From: Ficedula albicollis
Taxonomy: Eukaryota > Chordata > Aves > Passeriformes > Muscicapidae
Assembly: GCF_000247815.1 (NCBI RefSeq)
Contig: NC_021677.1
Coordinates: 57,107,769 to 57,171,768 of the forward strand
Length of the DNA: 64,000 nt
Reading direction: 5' to 3'
The position numbers were made by a program, and so were the translations under genes. Below, one piece after another: positions 48,500 to 59,771 of the stretch; position 1 is the stretch's first letter, and every line of letters starts with the position of its first letter. The notes beneath the pieces were generated by a model that saw nothing but the letters and a program-made list of their open reading frames with translations, was not told the origin of the DNA and did no database searches.

Positions 48500-48950
48500 G
48501 CAGGGATGCCCGATGCAGGGAACTGAGCCCGATGCAGGAACTGAGCCTGATGCAGGAATTGAGTCCAATGCAGGAATTGAGCCCGATGCAGGAATTGAGC
48601 CTGATGCAGGGAGTTGTGCCCGATGCAGGAATTGTGCCTGATGCAGGGAACTGAGCCTGATGCAGGGAGTTGTGCCTGATGCAGGAATTGTGCCTGATGC
48701 AGGGAACTGAGCCTGATGCAGGAATTGTGCCCAGTGCAGGGAATTGAGCCTGATGATGCAGGGAACTGAGCCTGATGCAGGAATTATGCCTGATGCAGGG
48801 AATTGTGCCCAGATGCAGGAATTGTGCCTGATGCAGGGAACTGAGCCTGATGCAGGAATTATGCCTGATGCAGGGAATTGTGCCCAGTGCAGGGAATTGA
48901 GCCCGATGCAGGGAACTGAGCCTGATGCAGGGAGTCGTGCCCGTCGAGTT
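48500..48950. repeat. Minisatellite, irregular 15-19 bp units
   Basis: Many imperfect units of the type cctgatgcaggaattgtg alternating with cctgatgcagggaactgag over about 450 bp. Higher-order blocks of about 100 bp recur at about 48750-48900. It lies about 760 bp beyond the AKAP5 stop, on the 3' side. It keeps frames open on both strands, but they are low-complexity shadows. Confidence 0.92.
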
Positions 48951-49709
48951 CAATGGTGTGAGAGGCTCCCCCAGCAAACGAGGCGCTGTGGCTTTCTCGG
49001 CATTGGCGCAGCCCAGGGTCAGCAAGGCGAGGCTGATGCTGAGCTCTGAGTGCCTGGAGGTGCTCAGGCTGCTCGGGTGTCCTGACAGGGAGAGGCGATG
49101 AAGGAGGAGCTCCTGGAACCCGCCGGCTTCGTGCAGCACAGTGACCGCGGCTCCTGGCGCCTGTGCCCAGCGAGGGCCTGTTCACAGCACAAAACACAGC
49201 CTGGCACTGATGTTTCCATGTTAACATTGCAGACACTTCCCCCTTTCTCATCTGCAATAAAGCCCCAGCAAGCCTCCAGCCATTTCAGCGTGCCCCGAAT
49301 CCAGCCCAGCAGCAGGTTGGGCCCTCACTGCCTCTCAGGGCCTTTCTTCAAACACAAGGAATGCACAGATCTACAGCATGAACAGCAGGGAAATGGAGCA
49401 TGGGTGATGGCAGAAATGTGGCCTTGACATAAATGTGCCAATAAGTGAAAATAGTCACTGTAACACCTTAATTTTTCCGCAGCTGCGGTCAGTGGCGCTG
49501 TCTGAAGCCGCAGGGGACACGCTGCACTCAGCAGGGCCTGCCCACGTCCCACGATCTGTTTCACATAGACACACAACTGAACTGAACTGAACATGCAGAA
49601 TTAACTCCACCTCGGCCTCGGGAACTCTCCGACTTCTCCACACACCCCGCAGGCCAAATGGAGCTTGAAATCACTCCCTCTGCTCTTTCTCTCTGGGGCA
49701 AGGCTGCCA
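48951..49709 (-). other. 3' flank of AKAP5
   Basis: The AKAP5 3' UTR should start here on the minus strand. I found no convincing minus-strand AATAAA in this interval, so the transcript end could not be placed. An AATAAA on the plus strand at about 49255 is in the wrong orientation. Confidence 0.35.
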
Positions 49710-52700
49710 TCACAGAAAGCTGTTGTGTTTATTCTGTTCCAGGGCCATTTCGTTGACCAGCTGCTCTATGGATGACTGAATGGCCGCCTTCACGAGGGAA
49801 GAGGCGGTTTCTACAAGGAGCAACTCGTACTGCTCCCCAGTTCTGTGCCCCTGGTCACCCAGACCTTTCTCCTCTGCCTGGGGACCACCACCAGCCTCAG
49901 AGCCGTCTTTCTGACCAACATCAGCACTCCTGTTTGATTTTTTATTCCCTTTTTGCTTTTTTTGGTGCAAAACTGGGGAGGGCTCATAGGCCTGGTCAGA
50001 GTCGGTGTTGTCAGAGTCCTCAGCTTCGGTGATGGTGATGACGATGCTGACACCAGTGCCTGCACTTGCTTCTAATACCTGATGGCTGGAGCATTCCTGC
50101 ACACTTGCTGCCTCCTGCTCACTTGCTGCATCCTTCACACTTGCTGTATCCTGTTCACTTGCTGTATCCTGTTCACTTGGTGCCTCCTTCACACTCGCTG
50201 CATCCTTCACACTCACTGAATCCTGCGCACTTGCTGCATCCTGTTCACTTGCTGTATCCTGTTCACTTGCTGTATCCTTCATACTCGCTGCATCCTTCAC
50301 ACTCGCTGCATCCTTCACACTTGGTGCCTCCTGCACACTTGCTGCATCCTTCAGGCTTGCTACATCCTGTGCACCCACTGCATCCTGCACACTTGTGGCA
50401 TCTTGCATGCCTGCTGTATCCTTCACACTCGCTGCATCCTTCACACTTGGTGCCTCCTGCACACTTGCTGCATCCTTCAGGCTTGCTACATCCTGTGCAC
50501 TCACTGCATCCTGCACACTTGTGGCACCTTGCATGCCTGCTGTATCCTTCACACTTGCTGCATCCTTCACACTTGCTGCATCCTGCACATTCACTGCCTC
50601 TTGCACACTCACTGCCTCCTGTTCACTTGCTGCATCCATCACACTCATGGCATCCTGCACACTTGCAGCCTCCTGTGCACTCACTCTATCCTGCATGCTT
50701 TCTGCATCCTTCACACTTGCTGCATCCTGCACACTTATGGCATCCTGTACACTCACTGCCTCCTGCGTGCTCTGTACATTCTGCACACTCACTGCATCCT
50801 GCACACTCACTGCATCCTTCACACTTGCTGCATTCTGCACATTCATGGCATCCTGCACACTCATGGCATTCTGCACACTCGCTACATCCTGCACACTCAC
50901 TGCATCCTGCACACTCGCTGCATCCTGCACACTCATGGCATTCTGCACACTCAAGGCATCCTGCACACTTGCTGCCTCCTGCACACTTGCTGCCTCCTGC
51001 ACACTCATGGCATCCTGCACACTCATGGCATCCTGCACACTCATGGCATCCTGCACACTCATGGCATCCTGCACACTCATGGCATCCTGCACACTCATGG
51101 CATCCTGCACACTCATGGCATCCTGCACACTCATGGCATCCTGCACACTCATGGCATCCTGCACACTCATGGCATCCTGCACACTCATGGCATCCTGCAC
51201 ACTCATGGCATCCTGCACACTCATGGCATCCTGCACACTCATGGCATCCTGCACACTCATGGCATCCTGCACACTCATGGCATCCTGCACACTCATGGCA
51301 TCCTGCACACTCATGGCATCCTGCACACTCATGGCATCCTGCACACTCATGGCATCCTGCACACTCATGGCATCCTGCACACTCATGGCATCCTGCACAC
51401 TCATGGCATCCTGCACACTTGCTGCATCACGTCCAGGGCACACTCACTGCATCCTTCACACTTGCTGCATTCTGCACATTCATGGCATCCTGCACACTCA
51501 TGGCATTCTGCACACTTGCTACATCCTGCACACTCACTGCATCCTGCACACTCACTGCATCCTTCACACTTGCTGCCTCTTGCACACTCACTGCATCCTG
51601 CACACTCACTGCATCCTTCACACTTGCTGCCTCTTGCACACTCACTGCATCCTGCACACTCACTGCATCCTTCACACTTGCTGCCTCTTGCACACTCACT
51701 GCATCCTGCACACTCACTGCATCCTTCACACTTGCTGCCTCTTGCACACTCACTGCATCCTGCACACTCACTGCATCCTTCACACTTGCTGCCTCTTGCA
51801 CACTCACTGCATCCTGCACACTCACTGCATCCTTCACACTTGCTGCCTCTTGCACACTCACTGCATCCTGCACACTCACTGCATCCTTCACACTTGCTGC
51901 ATTCTGCACATTCATGGCATCCTGCACACTCATGGCATTCTGCACACTCGCTACATCCTGCACACTCACTGCATCCTGCACACTCGCTACATCCTGCACA
52001 CTCATGGCATTCTGCACACTCAAGGCATCCTGCACACTTGCTGCCTCCTGCACACTCATGGCATCCTGCACAATCATGGCATCCTGCACACTTGCTGCCT
52101 CCTGCACACTCATGGCATCCTGCACAATCATGGCATCCTGCACACTTGCTGCCTCCTGCACACTCATGGCATCCTGCACAATCATGGCATCCTGCACACT
52201 TGCTGCCTCCTGCACACTCATGGCATCCTGCACAATCATGGCATCCTGCACACTTGCTGCCTCCTGCACACTCATGGCATCCTGCACAATCATGGCATCC
52301 TGCACACTTGCTGCCTCCTGCACACTTGCTGCATCACGTCCAGATGCCAACTCACTGAAATCAGTTACAGTGTCCTCAGCTTTGCACTCTTTGGGAACAT
52401 TTATGCTCTTTTCTACTTCATCCCTTTCAGGCATCTCTTTACAGATATTAGGGATTTCCTGCCAGTCTGTGATTTCAGGGGCACTGTCAGGTTGATCTTT
52501 AGAAACAGGTGCTTCAGGAGCCACTTCCCTGCCCTCCACATCATCAGTGGCTTGGGACAGGCTCCCTTCCTGCAGTTTGTCCTGAGCTGTTTCATCTCCT
52601 GTCTCTGAATCAGTTATCTCCAACTGAACAGTGCACTCTGAGTGTTCCTCTGCATCATGTGTGGGCTCTGTCAGGGGCTCACTCTTCCTAACAGAGGTGT

Positions 52701-53430
52701 CACTTTCCTTTGCTGTATCGTGGTCCTCTTTCACTGTATCCTGGTCCTCCTTCCCTTTATCCTGATCCTCTTTCATTGTATCCTGGTCCTCTTTCATTCC
52801 ATGCTGCTCCTCCTTCATGGTGTCCTGCTCCTCCTGTGCAGAGACCGGGCTGAAGGATTCAGATTTGTCTGTCGGGGCCAAATCCTCTGGCTCTTCACTA
52901 GCCTTATTCACAACACCCATCACCTCATTTGCTTGAACACTGCCCTCTGACTCCTCCACTGCTTCGGAGGGGCTGGGTTTTTTCTTGCCTCTGGAGAACC
53001 TCACACAGGGCATCTTCACCCCTGAGCTCGCCCGTTTCTTCGGGAGCTCTTGTGCACAGCTCTCCTCAGCATCCACCTCCAGCTGCACTTGGGAATCAGA
53101 GGGCACCTTCTTCCGTGAGCAGGACTTCTGCCTTTTCCGAGGTCTGGCAAGGTTTTTGATGGCTGCCCAGGTTCCTTTGGAGGACTGTGATGGATTGGAA
53201 GCTTTTGCCTCCTCTTGGTCAGCGCTGACACATTGGCTTTTCTCCTCGGAGGCTCCTTCGCACGCATCCTTCACAGTCAGCTCCTTCTTACAGGACTTCT
53301 TCCGCTTCTTAAAGCAGAGCATGGAGGGTTTTTTCGCTTGTTCCTCTGGCGGGGAGCATGTGGCCCCTGTGCTGGGACTCTCTGCCTCTCTTGGGTTCTC
53401 CATTTGAATTTCCTTAGCTGCCTTTACCAT
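49710..53430 (-). CDS. AKAP5: AKAP5 (AKAP79/150), A-kinase anchoring protein with hexapeptide expansion; frame broken at about 51430
   Basis: A single-exon scaffold protein that tethers PKA, calcineurin and PKC at the plasma membrane near receptors and channels. The ATG at 53430 aligns with the human start (EIQMEN versus EIHVEN); an upstream in-frame GTG is not a start. The N-terminus has the family's basic, palmitoylatable segments: MLCFKKRKKS (Cys39), WAAIKNLARPRKRQKS (88-103) and KMPCVRFSRGKKK (Cys142). An acidic seven-residue repeat (QDTMKED type) lies at 52699-52836. Then comes a huge array of D-A-x-S-V-Q/K hexapeptides. The C-terminus has a calcineurin-docking-like VSIVIT (about 50028-50052) and the PKA-RII amphipathic helix LLVETASSLVKAAIQ...EMA (49743-49820), almost as in mammals. 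Human AKAP5 is about 427 residues. The frame from 53430 ends at a TGA at 51427 and the C-terminal frame opens at 51443; the total span, 3721 bp, is one base over a multiple of three. Dropping one 907-bp duplicate gives 2814 bp, 937 codons plus stop. The break is probably an assembly join rather than a dead gene. Confidence 0.93.
51003..51418 (-). repeat. AKAP5: About 23 identical 18-bp units (DAMSVQ) in AKAP5
   Basis: Uniform copies of gcatcctgcacactcatg on the plus strand, with no visible substitutions, indicate very recent homogenisation or expansion. This is the most homogeneous part of the array and the part most likely to vary in length between individuals or to be mis-sized in assembly. 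Confidence 0.95.
51530..51890 (-). repeat. AKAP5: Six 54-bp higher-order units in AKAP5
   Basis: Each unit encodes EAASVKDAVSVQDAVSVQ, three hexapeptides. Units are essentially identical, with tgctgcctcttgca recurring every 54 bp from 51567 to 51837. Confidence 0.93.
52053..52322 (-). repeat. AKAP5: Five 54-bp higher-order units in AKAP5
   Basis: Each unit encodes EAASVQDAMIVQDAMSVQ; cacaatcatgg recurs five times at exact 54-bp spacing. The unit differs from the 54-bp unit at 51530-51890, so two independent higher-order expansions are present. Confidence 0.94.
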
Positions 53431-54648
53431 ATTATCTTCCACTTTGTTGGCGCTGTGCTGCCGATTTTCTTGATCGATGCTTCAGACACAACAACCGCAG
53501 AGATGCTCAAAGTGCATTTTTTCCTCAAACAGATTTCCAAATAACATTAGCTGCTTTGTAACGAGCGTATGTGGCAGTGAGAAGAAGTTCTGCTGGAGCT
53601 GTCGCATCCACTTTATAACTCCCACTTCGCCTTATTACTCACTTTATCACCTCTCCAAGGAATCCCGGGTAGATGTGGAGTTGAACAGGCTTCTCCTTGG
53701 CTTTGCTGGCCTCAGTCACTCTCATCTCCAGAGCAACCCACTTCCAGTTCTGCTTGGTCTAACTGTATAATGGCCAGTCTGACATACCTTTTTTTTTCCC
53801 CCAAAGGATGACAAATCAAGCCAAGAGTTAACAATTTTTATTCACCCCACGGACCTGGAAGCAACTTGCACTTTGTGAGCTCTCTGCAATTCCACATTGC
53901 TCAGGGAGCTTGATTGAAGCACCAGTGGAACCAGCGGCTGTTTTCTGCCCCCCAGTGACAAGGTCAGATGCTGCTTTGCCTTGGCTTTGGTTTCTGCTTC
54001 AGTTCCCCTCGCGTGTTACATGAAATTTGCTGCAAAGCATGACCGAGGCTTTCATCTTTTTATCTGGAACACAATAAATGAGTGATAAGACCCATAGAGA
54101 ATTTTTTTAAAAGTACTTTAAAGTTTTTTCTCCCTAAACATTTCATTTTGGGAGGCAGACCAGGGTTGGATGCACCATAGCAGGTTTTTTTTCACTAATT
54201 AGCATCAATATCCAAAGGCAAAATAAGGCCACAAGATGTCAACCCAGTGATGTTCCATCACAGAAAGTACTGTTTGGCTATTTTATGTGTTAAAAAAGGA
54301 CTTTTTTATATAACTGCCCGTATTATGGTGAATACTTATTACACAGGCACACACATATTTCCTTCTCCTACAGTTTGCTAAATCCTTTCCCCACTGCTCC
54401 ATATGCACTTATCGTTCCAGCTAGGGAAATTACACCCTGAGACAGCAGATATTTTTATCTTTAATGCACCATATGACAATATGCAAAAACAGAGAATACA
54501 AAAAGGAGGCCTGAGGAATACAAAAGCGAAATCACATGGCAAGAAGGGAGCTTATTTATACTACGTGCATGCCTCCCATAGCAACGTCAATTAACACCGT
54601 GTGTGCTCATCAAAGACACGATGTTGTAAGATGTGTGTCGACCTTAGC
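53431..54648 (-). other. AKAP5 5' flank, presumed 5' UTR intron
   Basis: No coding sequence. In the AKAP5 frame a TGA lies upstream of the ATG, so the coding region cannot extend here without splicing. A minus-strand acceptor-like tgtctgaag near 53487 is weak. Vertebrate AKAP5 has a noncoding first exon, which would lie in the CpG block to the right. Confidence 0.4.
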
Positions 54649-54669
54649 AAAAAAAAAAAAAAAAAAAAA

Positions 54670-54763
<94 letters not shown>

Positions 54764-54781
54764 AAAAAAAAAAAAAAAAAA
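54649..54781. repeat. A23-C82-A28 homopolymer triplet
   Basis: Twenty-three A (54649-54671), eighty-two C (54672-54753), then twenty-eight A (54754-54781), with no other base inside. A C run nested symmetrically in an A run is unusual. It resembles either nested homopolymer expansion or an artefact in reading a long A tract. Confidence 0.95.
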
Positions 54782-54879
54782 GAAAAAGCTCTGCTTCGAA
54801 ATACCATCGGAACCTTTTTGATAGAACGATGCAAAAAGGTGTTAGCACAAACAGATCAACTTCTGCAGGACGGGCTCGG

Positions 54880-55930
<1,051 letters not shown>

Positions 55931-58900
55931 ACCAACTTCAGCTCCCAGAAATGGAGCTGCGGTTTGTAGTTTGGATGCCGGTGGCAGCAGGAGGCACTGT
56001 GAGGGAGCGCGGAGCACACTCCGCAGGGAGGAGGGACCGCTGGGGATGTCCTGGCTTTGTGGGAAGGGAGGGGGTCCTGCTCTTGGCAGCTGATTCTCGT
56101 GTCCCACCTGAAACCTTCACTGCTTTCAGCACTCACTGCTGGAGGTGCTGCAGGAGCTACACCTTTGGAGGTGGAAATAAGGACAGCCAGCTCCTGGCTT
56201 CAAACTAATCCATGCCCAAAACACCAGAGAAAGTGCCTCTCTCATCGGAGCCTTTCTTCTCTCCAAAGCAGCTGAGATATGACTTTAAAAAAATCATGTC
56301 TCCAGCTGTGATGATTGACGGGAGAGGCTCCAGAGAAAGGACTACCCAGTGCAGCTGATGAACTACAGGAAACTGGAGTTGAGATGCCCAAACGTCCCCA
56401 TTCATCTCCACGGGGAGCTGACGCCCACAAAGGCTTTACAGGCATTAACTGCTTCACAGCATGTTTGCACACGAGAAACGGAGCAAAGCAGCACGCTGAA
56501 CCTGCAAGTGGCTTTCAGTGTAGGCCACGCTGGGAAAAACCCCCCTCCTCAGCTGCTTTGTGGGAAAAAAGGTACAAAATGGGCTAGTTGGGCTGAAATG
56601 CCAGCCAGGAGGGCAGAAAAAGTGCATTGAGCATCACAAGGAATTGCCTTTTTAAAAGCTCCCCTCTGAGATGTGTTTGCTCGCATTCACTCAGGATAAT
56701 GAACTTCATTTGGAAACAGCTTCTCTCCTGAGGTGGGTGGTGGGTTCTAATTATGATCCACTGCTTTATTAAAGCCAAGTGAGGCCCCACAATGCAAGGA
56801 GCGTTTCCCTCCCCGCAGTTGGAGGCAGGAGGGAGGGAAGCAGACAAGGAGGATGGCTTATGTGAGGCTGGGGAATGCAGTGCTGTGATGGAGGCAAGCA
56901 GCCATGAATCCCCTCGGGAGCACTTTGCATGGAATCCAATTATTCCTGACACTCCAGGGGCAGATGGTAGCACCAATGGCTGTGGTGAAAGGGAAATAAA
57001 AGGCAGGGTCAGCAAAGGTCAGAAGTTGAGTAAGCTGGGCAGAAGATCATGGCCCAGATGGATCCTTTTTTTCTTTCTGTGGTACTGGTGACATGCAACA
57101 AGTCAACCAAGGAACACCTTCTGCTCTTTCTAGTCCCCAGCACTACTTAAAACATGAATCTTTGTTATTTCTTACAGGATGTGATGCAGCACTCTCACAG
57201 TAGCACAGCACAGGGGACGGATGGCCATAACACCAGCTAAGGACCAGGCTCACAAATAGCCCACTGGGAACAAATTTGTACATAATTCGTTTTTTCTCTA
57301 AGCATCAGGAGGAGAACCACTGAGTACTTAGCTAGAAGAAATTAAGTGTCCTCTGTGTCTTATTTGATAGGACAAGACCTAGCTGGCACCCTTAGCTGCC
57401 AAGGAGCGTATTAAAAAATAACCTATTTATGTATCCATCCTGCAAGAGAAGAGAGAGGGTGGAAGTGCAGGTTAGAAAACATTCCCCATAAATCTCTGGA
57501 GATGCTTGGGGCTATTTTTTGGCTCTTGTGCTTTGCTGTCGTGCAGCAAACCCTTTAACAGCTCGTGCCTGATCCGGCGCTGTGCCTCACTGCAGGAGGG
57601 GGACTAGCAACCTCTTGAACCATCTCTCTCAAGCACATGGCTATGATCTCATGCTAAACTAAAAGGAGGCTAATCTTAGCATAAATTTGCACTTATCCCA
57701 TCTTTCATAAGCATAAAACGAAGGTGGAACACAGAGCACTCACAGGAAAGCAGTGTAGCAGAAGATTAAACGTAGGAGCTGACAGCAGACTTGGCAGCAT
57801 CCGTTCTGGCACCCTGCTTCCAGGGGAGGCTGGGCCCAGGAGCTGCAGGTGAAGAGGCACCCTCAGCCAGCTGGGGGCTGGGCTGCAATGGGGGACCTGC
57901 CCCTGACCCCCTGCAAGGGGGCTGAGCCTGCTCTCCTGGCTGCCAGGAAATCCTTGGCTGGATAACCTCAAAAGGAACATTTCAGGAGGCTGTGAATGCA
58001 TCTCAAATGCTCTTATGACTACTTAAAGTGTGTCCTGGGTTGATCTAGGTTGTTCTGTTTGCTTGTGTCATAACCAGGTAACTTGTATGTAATTATTCTC
58101 CCCTCCTCAATAACTGAAGAGATAGAGATCTCTTTCTCTCCCTATATATATATATATTCACACACAGTATCTGTGTACTACAGATGCTCCCCTGCGTTGG
58201 TGCACACCTACATCCTGATCCTCCCAGTTCTCACCAAATTTGGAATGTTTTTAGATTCAGTTCTGATACAGGCAGATGGGCCTCAGGACTGTTAATTCAA
58301 ATATTCTGCAGTCAGATGCAAGTATCTCACATTCAAAGAATAATTCAGGTAGTTTATTTCCTACAGATGACATACATCATCTAGAGAAGGAAACCAGAAT
58401 AAAGCACACACACCCTGGTGCATTGCAGGCTACTTACTACTGCAATAATCATCCTACTTGTCAATACAAGGATTGCTGTTGTGTGTAGTTAATCACAGAA
58501 ATAAATTCTAATTCAGTAATCTCAGTGCATACATTAAAACCCCAAAAAGCACTTGAAGTATTTGCCAGTTTATTTGTATTAGTTAAAAAATTGGCAGCAA
58601 CGCTATCTTCATGTTACAAAATGATTTTTGGCCCGCTGACAAAACCTGCTACACATCACTTGATCACTATTCATGTTGTCTCTATTGACCAAAAAGGTAC
58701 CTTCAGAAACAAGGCTTGTCAATGGTGTAACTGCACTTATGGCTGAGCAGAAAATGGTTCAAAGGACACATGTGGTGGAAGCCACAGATACAGGCCAGAG
58801 ACCCAGTCCCTCCAGATCTGATATCCAGAGGTTTCATTCCATTGACAGAAGAATGCAGCAGTCGCAGCTGGGCTTGGGGTATCTGACATGGCTCAGGTGC

Positions 58901-59681
58901 CTGCAGGAATAATTCACAGCAGAAGGCAGGGAAAGCACTGGGAGAGTGCTGGGAAGTGAAGGGGCTCCTCCTGGCTCCTCTGAAATGCCACTGGTGCAGT
59001 GTCAGGGCACAGCAGGGTCTCCCGTAGTGCAAGAAGTGGAACAGAGAATTCCACGTGGCAAATGGGAAACTGCAGCCAACAAGACTTTTAAAGATAATAT
59101 ATGCTGCAAAACCCCGATGGTTAAGACAATTAAGTCCCAAGACTGTTTCAAACAGCTCCAGCTTTAGGATTTTTAATTATTAAAATCATGTCACTGAATC
59201 AAAAGAGGTCATTAAACCCAAGCTTCTGTATTCTGCTTCAGCTATGATTATGAAGCGGGCGGTCTGCAGAGGAAGTATGCTTTATATGCTCCATGTCAAC
59301 TAGCTTGGAACACAGCAGTTTAAAAATTATTACAGATTAAAAGTTAGTGGTTGATTCTTCAGCACTCCTCCTTCCAGTCCCTTCTTGCACTATATTCTCA
59401 CTGATCTCTTGCTCTGACTCAAAAAGAAAAAGATCAGAGCACAGTTCCATTTACATGACTCATCAGGTGTTCTTCTGGGAGCTAAAAACAAAAATAAAAC
59501 TTAATTACTATTATATAGTACTGCAGGCAACTTTCAGGCTGAATTATAATCAAATGTCATTTGGAAACATATGGCATAATATGGGATTGGCTTAACTCCA
59601 TTATCTCAAGATATTTGGAAAAATAAAGCCCAAATATTGAAGGTCTTCAAAAAGGCACCAACCTCTGGTTAATTGTTCCTT
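55931..59681. other. Interval between the AKAP5 promoter and the end of MTHFD1
   Basis: No coding exon recognised. The right part should hold the MTHFD1 3' UTR on the minus strand. Candidate minus-strand poly(A) signals are ATTAAA at 59172-59177 and AATAAA at 58569-58574 and 58353-58358; none is confirmed. A short (TA)n is at 58143-58158. Confidence 0.5.
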
Positions 59682-59771
59682 TCAGAAGAGCCCATTTACT
59701 TCTCCTGACACTGAGTCCAGGTCTATGTCATAGAAGCAGGGTCTTGTAGGAAGTCCTGGCATAGTGCTCAT
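59682..59771 (-). CDS. MTHFD1: MTHFD1, last coding exon (partial gene)
   Basis: The C-terminal 29 residues of C1-tetrahydrofolate synthase: [19 protein letters not shown], then a variable SVSGE, then VNGLF and TGA. The acceptor is a pyrimidine-rich ttcttgttgtccag directly before the first codon. The segment is nearly identical to mammalian MTHFD1 except at the variable acidic stretch. It belongs to the formyl-tetrahydrofolate synthetase domain. The gene runs on the minus strand from beyond the right edge, as expected from the human order AKAP5-MTHFD1. Confidence 0.96.
   Translation of the reverse strand: MSTMPGLPTRPCFYDIDLDSVSGEVNGLF

Larger units (their letters stand above)
50086..52343 (-). 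repeat. AKAP5: AKAP5 coding VNTR: 18-bp/hexapeptide array
   Basis: Roughly 124 tandem 18-bp units within the AKAP5 exon, translating to D/E-A-x-S-V-Q/K. The order on the coding strand is: a SGRDAASVQ entry; five 54-bp units (52053-52322); a variant block beginning DALSVQNAMSVQ; six 54-bp units (about 51530-51890); then a repeat of the variant block. The GRDAASVQ entry then appears a second time (about 51424-51436), followed by about 23 identical DAMSVQ units (51003-51418), the variant block again, and a diverse tail ending near 50086. Units never have stops in the coding frame, and substitutions are mostly at the third residue, so protein-level constraint is plausible. Confidence 0.95.

Noticed and set aside
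48393..49139. Minus-strand 248-codon frame over the minisatellite
   Set aside because: Low-complexity translation of the 15-19 bp array (CIRLSSLH repeats); no known domain and no conservation evidence.
49710..51443. AKAP5 as a pseudogene because of the frame break
   Set aside because: Both halves, including all functional motifs, are well conserved. The single break coincides with a duplicated array entry whose removal restores the frame, so an assembly join is more likely than decay.
50066..52495. Plus-strand open frames of 650-809 codons over 50066-52608 (repeats such as HPAHSW, ASCTLM, ILHTHG)
   Set aside because: They are the antisense reading of the AKAP5 18-bp array. A stop-free 18-bp unit leaves all frames open. 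There is no domain, no start context, and the minus strand encodes conserved AKAP5.
53431..53442. AKAP5 start 12 bp upstream at a GTG (53442)
   Set aside because: Vertebrate nuclear genes rarely start at GTG, and the ATG at 53430 aligns exactly with the human start; a TGA precedes in frame.
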